A stretch of 39,584 bases of DNA, from contig CAIRAO010000294.1 of assembly GCA_903876625.1 (NCBI GenBank), forward strand, positions 1 through 39,584, read 5' to 3'. The position numbers and the translations under genes were made by a program. This DNA comes from an uncultured Gallionellaceae bacterium (GTDB lineage: Bacteria; Pseudomonadota; Gammaproteobacteria; Burkholderiales; Gallionellaceae). Below, one piece after another: positions 11,712 to 20,612 of this stretch (positions are counted from its first letter, which is position 1; each line of letters starts with the position of its first letter). Below the pieces are notes generated by a model. The model saw only the letters and a list, made by a program, of their open reading frames with translations. It had not been told where the DNA came from and made no database searches.

Positions 11712-12150
11712 AATGGGTGAGAATTTCCAACGGATAACGTTTTTCTGCTAAATAATCCTCCATGCAACGCAAAATCAAGGGGCTACGATGGCGATCTCGA
11801 GTTGCCCGGATTTCATCGGGTGACATCCATTTTGCTTCGACGATCCCTTCGTCTAATAGTTGCTCTGGGTGATGTGCAGTGATATGCCCACCAAATGCAA
11901 AGCGTAAATAAGTAGTATCCGATGCTGGCGAATACCAGCGATAGATTCCAATCAAGAATTGCGGTTCAAATTCATAAGCGGATTCTTCAAGCGCCTCGCG
12001 TGAAACGCCGGCTATAAGTGACTCGTTAGGCTCAAGATGGCCGGCAGGTTGGTTAAACATTAAACCTTGCGAGGTATGCTCTTCTACCAATAAAAATTTA
12101 CCATCTTTTTCTATGACGGCGGCAACAGTAACGTGAGGTTTCCAAATCAT
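11704..12150 (-). CDS. NUDIX hydrolase (NudJ-like)
   Basis: [30 protein letters not shown] matches the Nudix box GX5EX7REUXEEXGU with a variant end; overlaps the mnmA start. Confidence 0.85.
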   Translation of the reverse strand: MIWKPHVTVAAVIEKDGKFLLVEEHTSQGLMFNQPAGHLEPNESLIAGVSREALEESAYEFEPQFLIGIYRWYSPASDTTYLRFAFGGHITAHHPEQLLDEGIVEAKWMSPDEIRATRDRHRSPLILRCMEDYLAEKRYPLEILTHYD

Positions 12151-12165
12151 GGCGTAATTTTAAAC

Positions 12166-12196
12166 GAAAAAAAAGCAGGGTTTCCCCTGCTTTTTT
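12166..12196 (-). terminator. Rho-independent terminator (bidirectional shape)
   Basis: AAAAAAAAGCAGGG-TTTC-CCCTGCTTTTTT directly after the stop of the minus-strand Ala/Lys-rich gene. Confidence 0.85.
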
Positions 12197-12209
12197 AACT
12201 TCAGCAATA

Positions 12210-12440
12210 TTACTTAGCTGCTGGAGCTGGAGCAGCGTCAGCCTTAGCTGCTTCTTTCTTAGCTTTCTTGGCTTTCTTAGCTTTCTTGGCTTTCTTGGCT
12301 GGCTTAGCTTCATCCTTAGCAGCAGGAGCAGCAGCGGCAGCAGGAGCAGCTGTAGGAGCAGCAGCAGGAGCGTCAGCAGCAACAGCAGAGAAAGTAACAA
12401 CAGCAAATACAGCAGCGATCAATGTGGACAACAGTTTCAT
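12210..12440 (-). CDS. Exported Ala/Pro/Lys-rich low-complexity protein with (AKK)n tract
   Basis: MKLLSTLIAAVFAVVTFSAVAADAPAAAPTAAPAAAAAPAAKDEAKPAKKAKKAKKAKKAKKEAAKADAAPAPAAK; internal ATG at 12440 chosen because of upstream GGAG and a clean signal peptide. The ORF track starts at 12500. Confidence 0.7.
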   Translation of the reverse strand: MKLLSTLIAAVFAVVTFSAVAADAPAAAPTAAPAAAAAPAAKDEAKPAKKAKKAKKAKKAKKEAAKADAAPAPAAK

Positions 12441-12626
12441 GTAAGACTCCATTTTAGTAGGTTGATAAACGTTTATGACACTACTTGTGTCTAGATGCAT
12501 TAACGCCTAAGTTTCTATTGCGTTGACAAGCGAATGCAATTGCCAATTATAAACGTATTAATTCAAATAGTTAACAAAAATTTAACATTACCTCTTGAGC
12601 TTCAGTTTTGGAGAATATTGAAAATA

Positions 12627-14531
12627 TTAGTTGCTGTGCATCTCCAGCATTAGTTGATTCACTCTTTTGACGAAACTGGCTGGGTCATCCAATTGACCTC
12701 CTTCAGCCAAAAGTGCCTGATCGAACAAAACAGAAACCCAGTCATCGAAGCGTTTTTCCTCAATTTTCAAGCGCAATACCACCGGATGTTTAGGGTTGAT
12801 TTCCAAGATGGGTTTGGAAGTCGGGGCTTTCTGCCCGGCAGATTTCAGTAGACGCGCCAAGTTTGCACTCATGTCGTGTTCGTCAGCCACCAGGCAAGCG
12901 GGAGAATCAGTCAGACGATGCGTTACACGCACTTCCTTTACTCGTTCGCCAAGACTGGAGCTGATCTTGTCAATCAAGTCCTTAAATTCGGTGGCGACAG
13001 TTTCCTGTTCTTTTTTCTCAGTCTCATCTTCCAACTTGCCAAGATCAAGTCCACCCTTGGCTACAGACACTAACGCTTTGCCTTGGAACTCGAACAAATT
13101 GCTCACTAACCACTCGTCTACGCGATCAGAAAACAATAACACTTCAATTCCCTTCTTGCGGAAAACTTCCAGATGCGGACTGTTTTTCGCGGCATTGAAA
13201 CTGTCTGCAGTGATATAGTAAATCTTGTCCTGGCCTTCTTTCATGCGGCCAATGTAATCGGCCATAGAAACAGTTTCATCTGACGTGTCGGCATGGGTTG
13301 AAGCCAGACGCAACAAGCCGGCGATCTTGTCTTTGTTGACGATGTCTTCTCCGACACCTTCTTTTAACACACGACCAAACTCGCCCCAGAACTTGGTATA
13401 TTTTTCGGCATCATTTTTAGCCATATCTTCCAGCAAACCTAGAACCTTCTTGGTGCAACCGGAACGGATAGCTTCGATGTCTTTTGACTCTTGCAGAATT
13501 TCGCGTGATACGTTGAGTGGCAAGTCGCTGGAGTCCACCACTCCGCGTACAAAGCGCATATAGCGCGGCATCAGTTGTTCTGCATCGTCCATGATGAATA
13601 CGCGGCGCACATATAACTTCACACCATGGATCGCATCTCGTTCCCACATGTCGAAAGGTGCGCGTGAGGGAATGTAAAGCAACTGTGTGTATTCCTGCTT
13701 ACCTTCCACTCGGGCATGGGTCCAAGCCAGCGGGTCCTGATAATCATGACCGACATGTTTGTAAAACTCCTTGTATTCATCCTCGCTGATTTCGTTCTTG
13801 GCGCGAGCCCACAAGGCAAAAGCCTGATTGACGGTTTCATCTTCTTCCAAAATTTGCTGAGTGCCGTCTTTCCATTCTTCTTTTTTCATCAGAATGGGCT
13901 GGACAATGTGATCGGAATACTTCCTGATGATGGAACGTATTTTCTGGCCGCTGAGAAGATCATCCTGACCTTCGCGCAGATGCAAGACAATTTCTGTGCC
14001 ACGAGCGGCTTTTTCAATCATTTCGATGGCGAACTCACCGCCGCCATCTGATTCCCAACGCACGCCTTGGTCTGATTTTTCTCCGGCACGGCGTGAGGTC
14101 ACCGTGACTTTATCGGCGACGATAAAAGCTGAATAAAAGCCCACGCCAAATTGACCGATCAAGTTAGCGTCTTTTTGCTGGTCACCGGAAAGCCGGGAGA
14201 AAAATTCCCGAGTGCCTGATTTTGCAATCGTGCCCAAATTATTGATCACCTCATCGCGACTCATGCCAATGCCTTTGTCCGTGATTGTCAAGGTCTTTGC
14301 CGTTTTGTCGTAGCTGATGCGGATATTCAGTTCGGAATCGTTTTCGAACAGGCTGTCATTGTGCAATGCTTCAAAGCGCAACTTATCGCTGGCATCTGCT
14401 GCGTTGGAGATTAATTCGCGTAAAAAGATTTCACGATTTGAGTAAAGTGAATGGATCATCAGTTGCAAAAGTTGCTTCACTTCAGCCTGAAAACCCATGG
14501 TTTCGCGGTTGTTTGTTGCGGTATTGCTCAT
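12627..14531 (-). CDS. htpG: Molecular chaperone HtpG (Hsp90)
   Basis: [90 protein letters not shown]. Confidence 0.98.
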   Translation of the reverse strand: MSNTATNNRETMGFQAEVKQLLQLMIHSLYSNREIFLRELISNAADASDKLRFEALHNDSLFENDSELNIRISYDKTAKTLTITDKGIGMSRDEVINNLGTIAKSGTREFFSRLSGDQQKDANLIGQFGVGFYSAFIVADKVTVTSRRAGEKSDQGVRWESDGGGEFAIEMIEKAARGTEIVLHLREGQDDLLSGQKIRSIIRKYSDHIVQPILMKKEEWKDGTQQILEEDETVNQAFALWARAKNEISEDEYKEFYKHVGHDYQDPLAWTHARVEGKQEYTQLLYIPSRAPFDMWERDAIHGVKLYVRRVFIMDDAEQLMPRYMRFVRGVVDSSDLPLNVSREILQESKDIEAIRSGCTKKVLGLLEDMAKNDAEKYTKFWGEFGRVLKEGVGEDIVNKDKIAGLLRLASTHADTSDETVSMADYIGRMKEGQDKIYYITADSFNAAKNSPHLEVFRKKGIEVLLFSDRVDEWLVSNLFEFQGKALVSVAKGGLDLGKLEDETEKKEQETVATEFKDLIDKISSSLGERVKEVRVTHRLTDSPACLVADEHDMSANLARLLKSAGQKAPTSKPILEINPKHPVVLRLKIEEKRFDDWVSVLFDQALLAEGGQLDDPASFVKRVNQLMLEMHSN

Positions 14532-14767
14532 ATTTTCTCCCTATTTACTTGATTAGACTCCGGCTAAATGGGGGTGATGGTGAAAGTTTCAAGTGCTTTG
14601 AAGCATGTCCAGCTTGTTTAAAATTAATTCGTTAACTAGAATACCGCCAACGGGGCGCTGTTGTTGTCGCTGAGATTGGTACTTAAACGTATTGCCAGCA
14701 AGGAATTTTTCCATGACAATGCGATCCCGTTTTATAAACCCTTAACATTTACGGAGTACATGATCTC

Positions 14768-15052
14768 ATGAACAGAAAAGAACTTGTTGATGCACTGTCA
14801 GCTAAAACTGATTCCACTAAGGCCGACGCTGAACGCAATATCGCGGCATTGATTGAAATCATTACCGCCACTCTGAAAAAGGGCGATTCGATTTCGCTGG
14901 TTGGCTTTGGTTCCTTTGAAGTGCGTAAACGCGCTGCTCGCACTGGTCGCAATCCCAAGACTGGTGCTGAGTTGAAGATCAAGGCATCAAAAGTTCCAGC
15001 TTTCAAAGCAGGTGCAAGCCTGAAAGCAGCAGTAAACGGCGCAAAGAAGTAA
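14768..15052 (+). CDS. hupB: HU-family DNA-binding protein
   Basis: MNRKELVDALSAKTDSTKADAERNIAALIEIITATLKKGDSISLVGFGSFEVRKRAARTGRNPKTGAELKIKASKVPAFKAG: full HU fold signature. Confidence 0.95.
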   Translation: MNRKELVDALSAKTDSTKADAERNIAALIEIITATLKKGDSISLVGFGSFEVRKRAARTGRNPKTGAELKIKASKVPAFKAGASLKAAVNGAKK

Positions 15053-15065
15053 TTAGAAATTGCAC

Positions 15066-15092
15066 AGCCCCATGCGAAAAGCGATGGGGCTT
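15066..15092 (+). terminator. Probable terminator hairpin after the HU gene
   Basis: AGCCCCATGCG-AAAA-GCGATGGGGCTT stem-loop shortly after the stop; weak T tract. Confidence 0.5.
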
Positions 15093-15225
15093 AGTCGTTT
15101 TGTAGCGGTTAAATGTCGCGAGTGTCGTGCAGTGACGCAATGGCACTGCCTTAGTTATTGTGGCAAGTAATTTACCATGAATACATTGTGTATTAGGTGG
15201 AGTGTGTATCAATTAAGGAGACGCC

Positions 15226-15807
15226 ATGATGTTTCGTCGTTTTATTACAATCGGTTTATTTATTGCCAGCCCGTTGGCCTGTGCGGATGCGCTGGATATA
15301 AGCCTGAATAACAACGCTGTTGCAATCGGGTTTTTCACAGGGGCAGGAGCGATGGTACAGGGGAATTCTGAATTCCATATTGCCGCGACTTATAACGATT
15401 CGATGAACACGCTTGCTGAAGCCGGCATGCTGGTAAAAGGTGATGAAGGAGATTCTTCAGGAGCTAGTCTTGCGGTTGGTGCAAAAGTTTTAGCAGGCAT
15501 GATAAAAAATTATGCGCCGGGAACTACTCAGAACGTTGGTGCTATTGCCATTGGAGGAGAGCTTGGATTTGTTGCTCCCGCCAGCAAACAACTTTCAGTG
15601 GGCCTGTATTATTTCGGGGGCCCCAAGATAACGACCTTCGGGGACGCTAACAGATCAAGCCAATGGGGGCTTCATGGAGATTATGAAGTTGCGCCGGGTA
15701 CCAAGGTTTATGTTGAATATCGAGAAACTGATTTCGGCCTTACTTCGACAGGCCAGACTGCAACAGTTGACAGCGGTACTTACTTGGGCGTGAAGCTCGC
15801 GTTTTAA
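15226..15807 (+). CDS. YfaZ-like outer-membrane protein
   Basis: Signal peptide MMFRRFITIGLFIASPLACADA, glycine-rich barrel strands, C-terminal ...GTYLGVKLAF. Confidence 0.65.
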   Translation: MMFRRFITIGLFIASPLACADALDISLNNNAVAIGFFTGAGAMVQGNSEFHIAATYNDSMNTLAEAGMLVKGDEGDSSGASLAVGAKVLAGMIKNYAPGTTQNVGAIAIGGELGFVAPASKQLSVGLYYFGGPKITTFGDANRSSQWGLHGDYEVAPGTKVYVEYRETDFGLTSTGQTATVDSGTYLGVKLAF

Positions 15808-15872
15808 TAGTCACTACGTTAACCGATTTAAGCGACTCAATAACTCTGACTCCGTTATTTAAAAGCTTTGGG

Positions 15873-16202
15873 ATGCTCACTTTGAAAACTCAAATAATCT
15901 TGGCGATAGTGTTGGTTACTTTTGCTTCCATCGCACAAGCTAAAGATTTATCGGCTCAACAAGCCGGGGTCGAGTACGCGCGGCAAGAGGTTGAAAAAGC
16001 TGATGCTCAAAACAAGTTAGATCTGAAAGAGGTTGCAGAAGCAGAAAAATTATTGGAACAGCGCAGAAAAGCATTTGAGTTGCAAACTAAACAATTGGCT
16101 GATGATCGGAAGAAAGCCGAGCTGTCCAAGAAGCGCTTAAAGGAAGCCAATGAAAAAATGAACAAGGCGCAAACGATATTAGATCAGGCTTGGAAAGAAT
16201 AA
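15873..16202 (+). CDS. Small periplasmic coiled-coil protein, hypothetical
   Basis: Signal peptide (LAIVLVTFASIAQAKD) followed by highly charged heptad-like helix EKADAQNKLDLKEVAEAEKLLEQRRKAFELQTKQLADDRKKAELSKKRLKEANEK. Confidence 0.6.
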   Translation: MLTLKTQIILAIVLVTFASIAQAKDLSAQQAGVEYARQEVEKADAQNKLDLKEVAEAEKLLEQRRKAFELQTKQLADDRKKAELSKKRLKEANEKMNKAQTILDQAWKE

Positions 16203-16273
16203 GTATGGATTTTAGAGGCGCAGTATAGTTCAACCCGGATTTTCCATTGGATCAAAAATCCGTCATACCGGCT

Positions 16274-18061
16274 CTAGTATCCCAATCCCCTTGCCCCCTG
16301 ATAGAAGATAAAACTTACTATCCAGGCAAACCCCAAAGACCATACCAACGATAGCAAAGTAAACCCGATGTTCTTGGATTCGCTATGCAAGGTAGCAATA
16401 GTGGATAAGCAGGGCGTATAAATAAGTGTAAATAGCATGAAACTATAGGCTTGTACCCAATCCAGTTGGTGCGCCAATTCTCCGCTCAGTGCATGGCCGC
16501 TTAGCCCGTAGATGACGGCAAGCGAGCCGATCACAATCTCCTTGGCTACAAAGCCGAAGATCAAAGCAATAGTGAGTTCAGCAGTGACGCCGATGGGTTT
16601 AAACAAAGGATGCAGCCAACTGCCGATTTGTCCAGCCCAAGTGTCTGGTCCTGCAGGCGTGGCAGTGGAAGGAAAGTGGGTAAGCAGCCAAACAAGAACC
16701 ACGCCGATGATGATGAACTTGCTGGCTCTGTTGACGAAGTGGTAAACCTCGTGCCAGCCGCGCAACAACATTTGACGCAGCGTCGGAAAACGATAGGGCG
16801 GTAGTTCAAGTACGAAGGGTTCGCTGTTCGGAAAATAGCGTTTGAATATCAGTGCAGTAAGGATCGCGGCGGCAAAGCTGAAAAGGTAAAGGCTGAAAAC
16901 AACTGGCGCTGCCGATTTTGGCGCAAATAACGCAGCGGTAATAAAAACAAAAACCTGCAAACGTGCCGAGCAAAGAGAGAAGGGAATCACCAGCATACTG
17001 AGCAGCCGCAGCGAGCGTGAGCGCATCACTCGCGTACCCATCAACGCAGGAACATTGCAGCCGAATCCCATTAGCAGCATGACAAAGCTGCGTCCATCCA
17101 ATCCCATTCTTGCCATGAGTGCATCCATCAAAAAGGCAGCGCGTGAAAGATAGCCCGTGTCTTCAACGATGGCCATGAAGAGGAAAAATAAAATGATGAT
17201 GGGGATGAAGGCTGCCACAGTGGCGACACCATTGTATATGCCGTCCAGCAATAAGCCTTGCATGATCGCGGGTAATCCACTAACCAAAGGCGCTAGCGCT
17301 GTTTCACGCAACCAGGCGAACAAATCTCCCACGCCTGTTTGCAGCGGTTGTCCAAAAAAGAAAATGCCTTGAAACACCAGAAACATGATGCCGAAAAAAA
17401 TCGGCAAGCCTAGCCACGGATGCAGCATGACACGATCCAGTTGATCGGTGAGATTGTCCGGCAATCGCAAGGGAACCTGCACAGCATGTTGCAAAACCCT
17501 CGTCATTTCACTTTCAATGTGAGTATCTTGTTCGAGTTGAGATCGCAAGTCTTCAGCCATACCCGGCGTGGCATAGCGCAATGCTTTGGTCACGGCCTCC
17601 AACGCAGTGTGATAACCGTCGCCATACTTCGCGCTGAGCAGAAAGATCGGGATGCCAAGCGATGATGACATCTTTCCCGCATCGATGGTGATGCCAAATT
17701 TTCTGGCTTCATCCGCCATGTTAAGCAAAACCACCATATTCAAATTGTATTGCTTAAGTTGAAAAAGCAAACTCAATTGGCGCTCTATCTGTGTTGCATT
17801 GAGCACGATGATAGCGAGGTCTGGCACGTTGTCATGCAAAAAATGACGAACTACTTGTTCGTCTTCAGAGAAGCCATGAATGTCGTAGATGCCGGGCAGG
17901 TCGATAATCTCTACCATGTCACTGCCGAGAAGAATTTTGCCACTCAGCAATTCAACAGTGATGCCGGGCCAGTTTCCAACGCGAGCCGAACCGCCGGTCA
18001 TGCGATTAAAAAGTGTCGATTTTCCCGTGTTGGGCATGCCTAACAGCGCAATCCGCTTCAT
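16274..18061 (-). CDS. feoB: Ferrous iron transport protein B
   Basis: GMPNTGKSTLFNRMTG, RVGNWPGITVE, DLPGIYDI, then polytopic membrane domain with GFGCNVPALMGTRVM and SLCSARLQVFVFI. Confidence 0.96.
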   Translation of the reverse strand: MKRIALLGMPNTGKSTLFNRMTGGSARVGNWPGITVELLSGKILLGSDMVEIIDLPGIYDIHGFSEDEQVVRHFLHDNVPDLAIIVLNATQIERQLSLLFQLKQYNLNMVVLLNMADEARKFGITIDAGKMSSSLGIPIFLLSAKYGDGYHTALEAVTKALRYATPGMAEDLRSQLEQDTHIESEMTRVLQHAVQVPLRLPDNLTDQLDRVMLHPWLGLPIFFGIMFLVFQGIFFFGQPLQTGVGDLFAWLRETALAPLVSGLPAIMQGLLLDGIYNGVATVAAFIPIIILFFLFMAIVEDTGYLSRAAFLMDALMARMGLDGRSFVMLLMGFGCNVPALMGTRVMRSRSLRLLSMLVIPFSLCSARLQVFVFITAALFAPKSAAPVVFSLYLFSFAAAILTALIFKRYFPNSEPFVLELPPYRFPTLRQMLLRGWHEVYHFVNRASKFIIIGVVLVWLLTHFPSTATPAGPDTWAGQIGSWLHPLFKPIGVTAELTIALIFGFVAKEIVIGSLAVIYGLSGHALSGELAHQLDWVQAYSFMLFTLIYTPCLSTIATLHSESKNIGFTLLSLVWSLGFAWIVSFIFYQGARGLGY

Positions 18062-18303
18062 GATTTTTGTACCGTGATTTTGGCAGCTTCGTTTTTGCGC
18101 AACAAAATGTCCGTCGTACCTATGCGCACTTGCAGCGGTCCGGAAAAACTTGCTTTGCGTATTAGCTCAATGCGTTTGCCAACACGAAAACCCAGTGCCA
18201 ACAATCGTTGGCGCAGTGCATCGTCAGTTTGAATGGCGAGGATCGTCGCGCTTTCGCCGGAAGCGAGATCCGTTAGGTTGTCAGTAGATGTTGTCATGTT
18301 CAC
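18058..18303 (-). CDS. feoA: Ferrous iron transport protein A (SH3-like)
   Basis: LTDLASGESATILAIQTDDALRQRLLALGFRVGKRIELIRKASFSGPLQVRIGTTDILLRKNEAAKITV; overlaps feoB. Confidence 0.92.
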   Translation of the reverse strand: MNMTTSTDNLTDLASGESATILAIQTDDALRQRLLALGFRVGKRIELIRKASFSGPLQVRIGTTDILLRKNEAAKITVQKS

Positions 18304-18368
18304 AATGCACGGATTATTTCATAGCAGCGTAGCTTTGCGTGAGCCTTTATGAATTTGTGACAACAAAT

Positions 18369-18396
18369 TTGTGAAATTCTCAAGCCTATGTATAAT
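18369..18396 (+). promoter_or_regulatory. Sigma70-like promoter upstream of tRNA-Thr
   Basis: TTGTGA - 16 bp - TATAAT on the plus strand upstream of the tRNA and divergent from feoA. Confidence 0.4.
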
Positions 18397-18518
18397 GGCG
18401 CCGCTTTCTTGGGGCAAGTCACTGCAACAACCGCAAATTTTTGGAACATATCAAGATAAATCTTAAGAAAAAGCACGAATCTTGAATTGACCATCGAGCT
18501 TCGTATTAGTTTTTCACC

Positions 18519-18594
18519 GCCGCTTTAGCTCAGTTGGTAGAGCAACCGCCTTGTAAGCGGTAGGTCGCCAGTTCGAATCCGGCAAGCGGCACCA
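18519..18594 (+). tRNA. tRNA-Thr (anticodon TGT)
   Basis: Acceptor GCCGCTT/AAGCGGC, anticodon arm ACCGC-CTTGTAA-GCGGT, T-loop GTTCGAATCC, encoded ACCA 3' end. Confidence 0.95.
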
Positions 18595-18604
18595 ATAAGA
18601 ATAA

Positions 18605-18629
18605 GGCTTCCAGAGATGGGAGCCTTTTT
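18605..18629 (+). terminator. Terminator after tRNA-Thr
   Basis: GGCTTCC-AGAGAT-GGGAGCC-TTTTT. Confidence 0.75.
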
Positions 18630-18729
18630 CATGGCTAATAAAATTTGCTTCATGTAGGCGTGGTGTAGGATTTTCCGGTCAACACAACATCCTTTCCAAG
18701 TAATATTACTACTGCAACGAGATAACAAT

Positions 18730-19005
18730 ATGCGAAGTATTCTTTTATTTATAACAACAGTCATCGCTTTGTCTGGATGCACTCCACCTGCGTTTGTGCA
18801 GGAAAGAAATAATGTCAAACAAGTAGCAGCACCTTCACAAATAGTTCCAGATAAGACTGAAAAGAAAGACTACGATTCAACTTTAAGCGATTGCGAATTT
18901 GAAGCAAGTCAAAATCCAGATTATGATAACAGACTGATGGGAAGACTAAAAGCAAAGAACTACATTAAGGGCTGCCTGTCTTCAAAGGGTTGGATTTTGC
19001 AGTAA
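18730..19005 (+). CDS. Small putative lipoprotein
   Basis: MRSILLFITTVIALSGCTPP: lipobox LSGC; 91 aa. Confidence 0.55.
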   Translation: MRSILLFITTVIALSGCTPPAFVQERNNVKQVAAPSQIVPDKTEKKDYDSTLSDCEFEASQNPDYDNRLMGRLKAKNYIKGCLSSKGWILQ

Positions 19006-19375
19006 TAGCATTAACCCATCCATCTTTGCAATCATTCATTAAGGGTTGAGTATGGAAAATTTCAAATTCCCAATTCTGAATTCCTAACATATAGAATCTT
19101 CACAGCACCTTGTCAGCCTGCCTTCGCACACCACCACCTGATTAGATTCGCATAAGTGTAAAAAGCAGACATAGTCAGATGTCAGCGCCACTCCGGTCGA
19201 TGCGATTTTCAGCAAGGCAAGCTTTTATAATCCGGCCAATCGAGTTATTATTACCTCAAATAGTATTCACTGTAGAGGCATCAGACTTAAATCTCTAATA
19301 GACAATTAAATATCGGGGCAGCGCCGTCCTGCTGCATGCAATCTTGCTATTCTATATTTCATAAAGAGGGTTCTC

Positions 19376-20110
19376 ATGGCGGAATTAGTGTTTTACAAAA
19401 AGCTGGTGGCGTTGAATAAAGATAAACATCGGCTACACTCATTTAAGAGATTTGAAAATCTCGACTTTGCCGCACACACGCAATTAGTTTTGCTGACGGG
19501 TAGTGAATTTACCGACGCATGCAAAGAATATCCGATTGTCTTCGTCAAAAACCCTGACGGAAGTATGATGCCCGTCGCACTGCTCGGTTTCCGGGAAAAT
19601 GAGAATCTCTATGTTGACATCAATGGAAAATGGAATGCACGCTATATTCCAGCTTATGTCCGGCGTTACCCGTTCATCTTTTTTGAAACCACAGAAGACG
19701 GGTTCTTTGTAGGAATAGATGAAGACTGTGCCAATCTAAATACCAAAGCAGAAGGCGAGCGTCTTTTTGATGATCAAGGAGAGCCCAGCACGTTTGTGAG
19801 CAACATGATCAAGTTCATGAACGAATATCAGGCAGATTATCAGCGTACCCGCACATTTATGGAAAACTTGCAGAAGCTCGACGTACTCAAAGAAGGCAAC
19901 GTAAAATTCACGCGCTCTACCGGAGAAGAATTTTTAGTAAACGGCATATGGACCGTGGATGAAGCAAAACTTAACGCATTGAGTGATGACAAACTATTAA
20001 AGTTAGTGAAGACGGGCGAGTTGGGTCGTATTCACGCGCACCTTATTTCATTATCCAATTTCAATCAGCTTACCGTGTTTGATGCGAAAAGGGCTGAAGG
20101 TAATAAATAG
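19376..20110 (+). CDS. SapC family protein
   Basis: FVKNPDGSMMPVALLGFRENENLYVDINGKWNARYIPAYVRRYPFIFFETTEDGFFVGIDEDCANLNTKAEGERLFDDQGEPSTFVSNMIKFMNEYQ resembles the SapC family pattern (from memory). Confidence 0.8.
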   Translation: MAELVFYKKLVALNKDKHRLHSFKRFENLDFAAHTQLVLLTGSEFTDACKEYPIVFVKNPDGSMMPVALLGFRENENLYVDINGKWNARYIPAYVRRYPFIFFETTEDGFFVGIDEDCANLNTKAEGERLFDDQGEPSTFVSNMIKFMNEYQADYQRTRTFMENLQKLDVLKEGNVKFTRSTGEEFLVNGIWTVDEAKLNALSDDKLLKLVKTGELGRIHAHLISLSNFNQLTVFDAKRAEGNK

Positions 20111-20403
20111 GGATTTAGAATAGGGTAACGCAAAACAACTACCTCCTTGGGGATAACCAGGGACTTGCACGGATTTATCGTGCTTAGTCGAATGGCTGCT
20201 GTCTCACTAAGAGGGTTAGGATGAGGGATAACTCGTCCATTGACACCACAAAACCAAGATAATTTTTTCTATAAATTTCATCTGTGCTCAAATTTTCCTC
20301 CTACATTTTTACTTTGTGGGTTACCTTAATTAATTAGAAGGTTATTCGCTAAAAACAAAAAAACCTAATAGACACAATAGGCTCCAACGCGCTGGCTTTT
20401 GGG

Positions 20404-20452
20404 GTAGGACAAAGGTCCTACTCAAAATGTAAATTTTCAGGAGGAATGTCCT
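20404..20452 (+). promoter_or_regulatory. Conserved two-hairpin / inverted-repeat leader upstream of giant MCO paralog 1
   Basis: GTAGGAC-AAAG-GTCCTAC followed about 18 nt later by AGGAGGAATGTCCT; the same arrangement occurs at 28023-28070 upstream of the second MCO. Confidence 0.65.
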
Positions 20453-20612
20453 ATGAAGAAACGTTGTTTTCTATGATGCCAAAGTAGGGTCCAAAATTTA
20501 CTATGCAACCATGTATAAAGTTTTGTTTTAGATATTTTGAAGCGAAAATCCAGTGGTAGCCGGGTCATTAGGCAGTTAACTTAAATCATGGTAAATCAGG
20601 GAGTTATTAGAT

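Noticed and set aside
12098-12406. 102-aa poly-Leu minus-strand ORF (MLLLLSLLLLLTLLLLLLQ...)
   Set aside because: Frame-shifted reading of the Ala/Lys-rich gene; the frame with signal peptide and Shine-Dalgarno (12210-12440) is the real one.
18525-18818. 97-aa minus-strand ORF ending CRIRTGDLPLTRRLLYQLS
   Set aside because: Its C-terminus is the antisense translation of tRNA-Thr, a familiar spurious annotation; the tRNA and the plus-strand lipoprotein explain the region.
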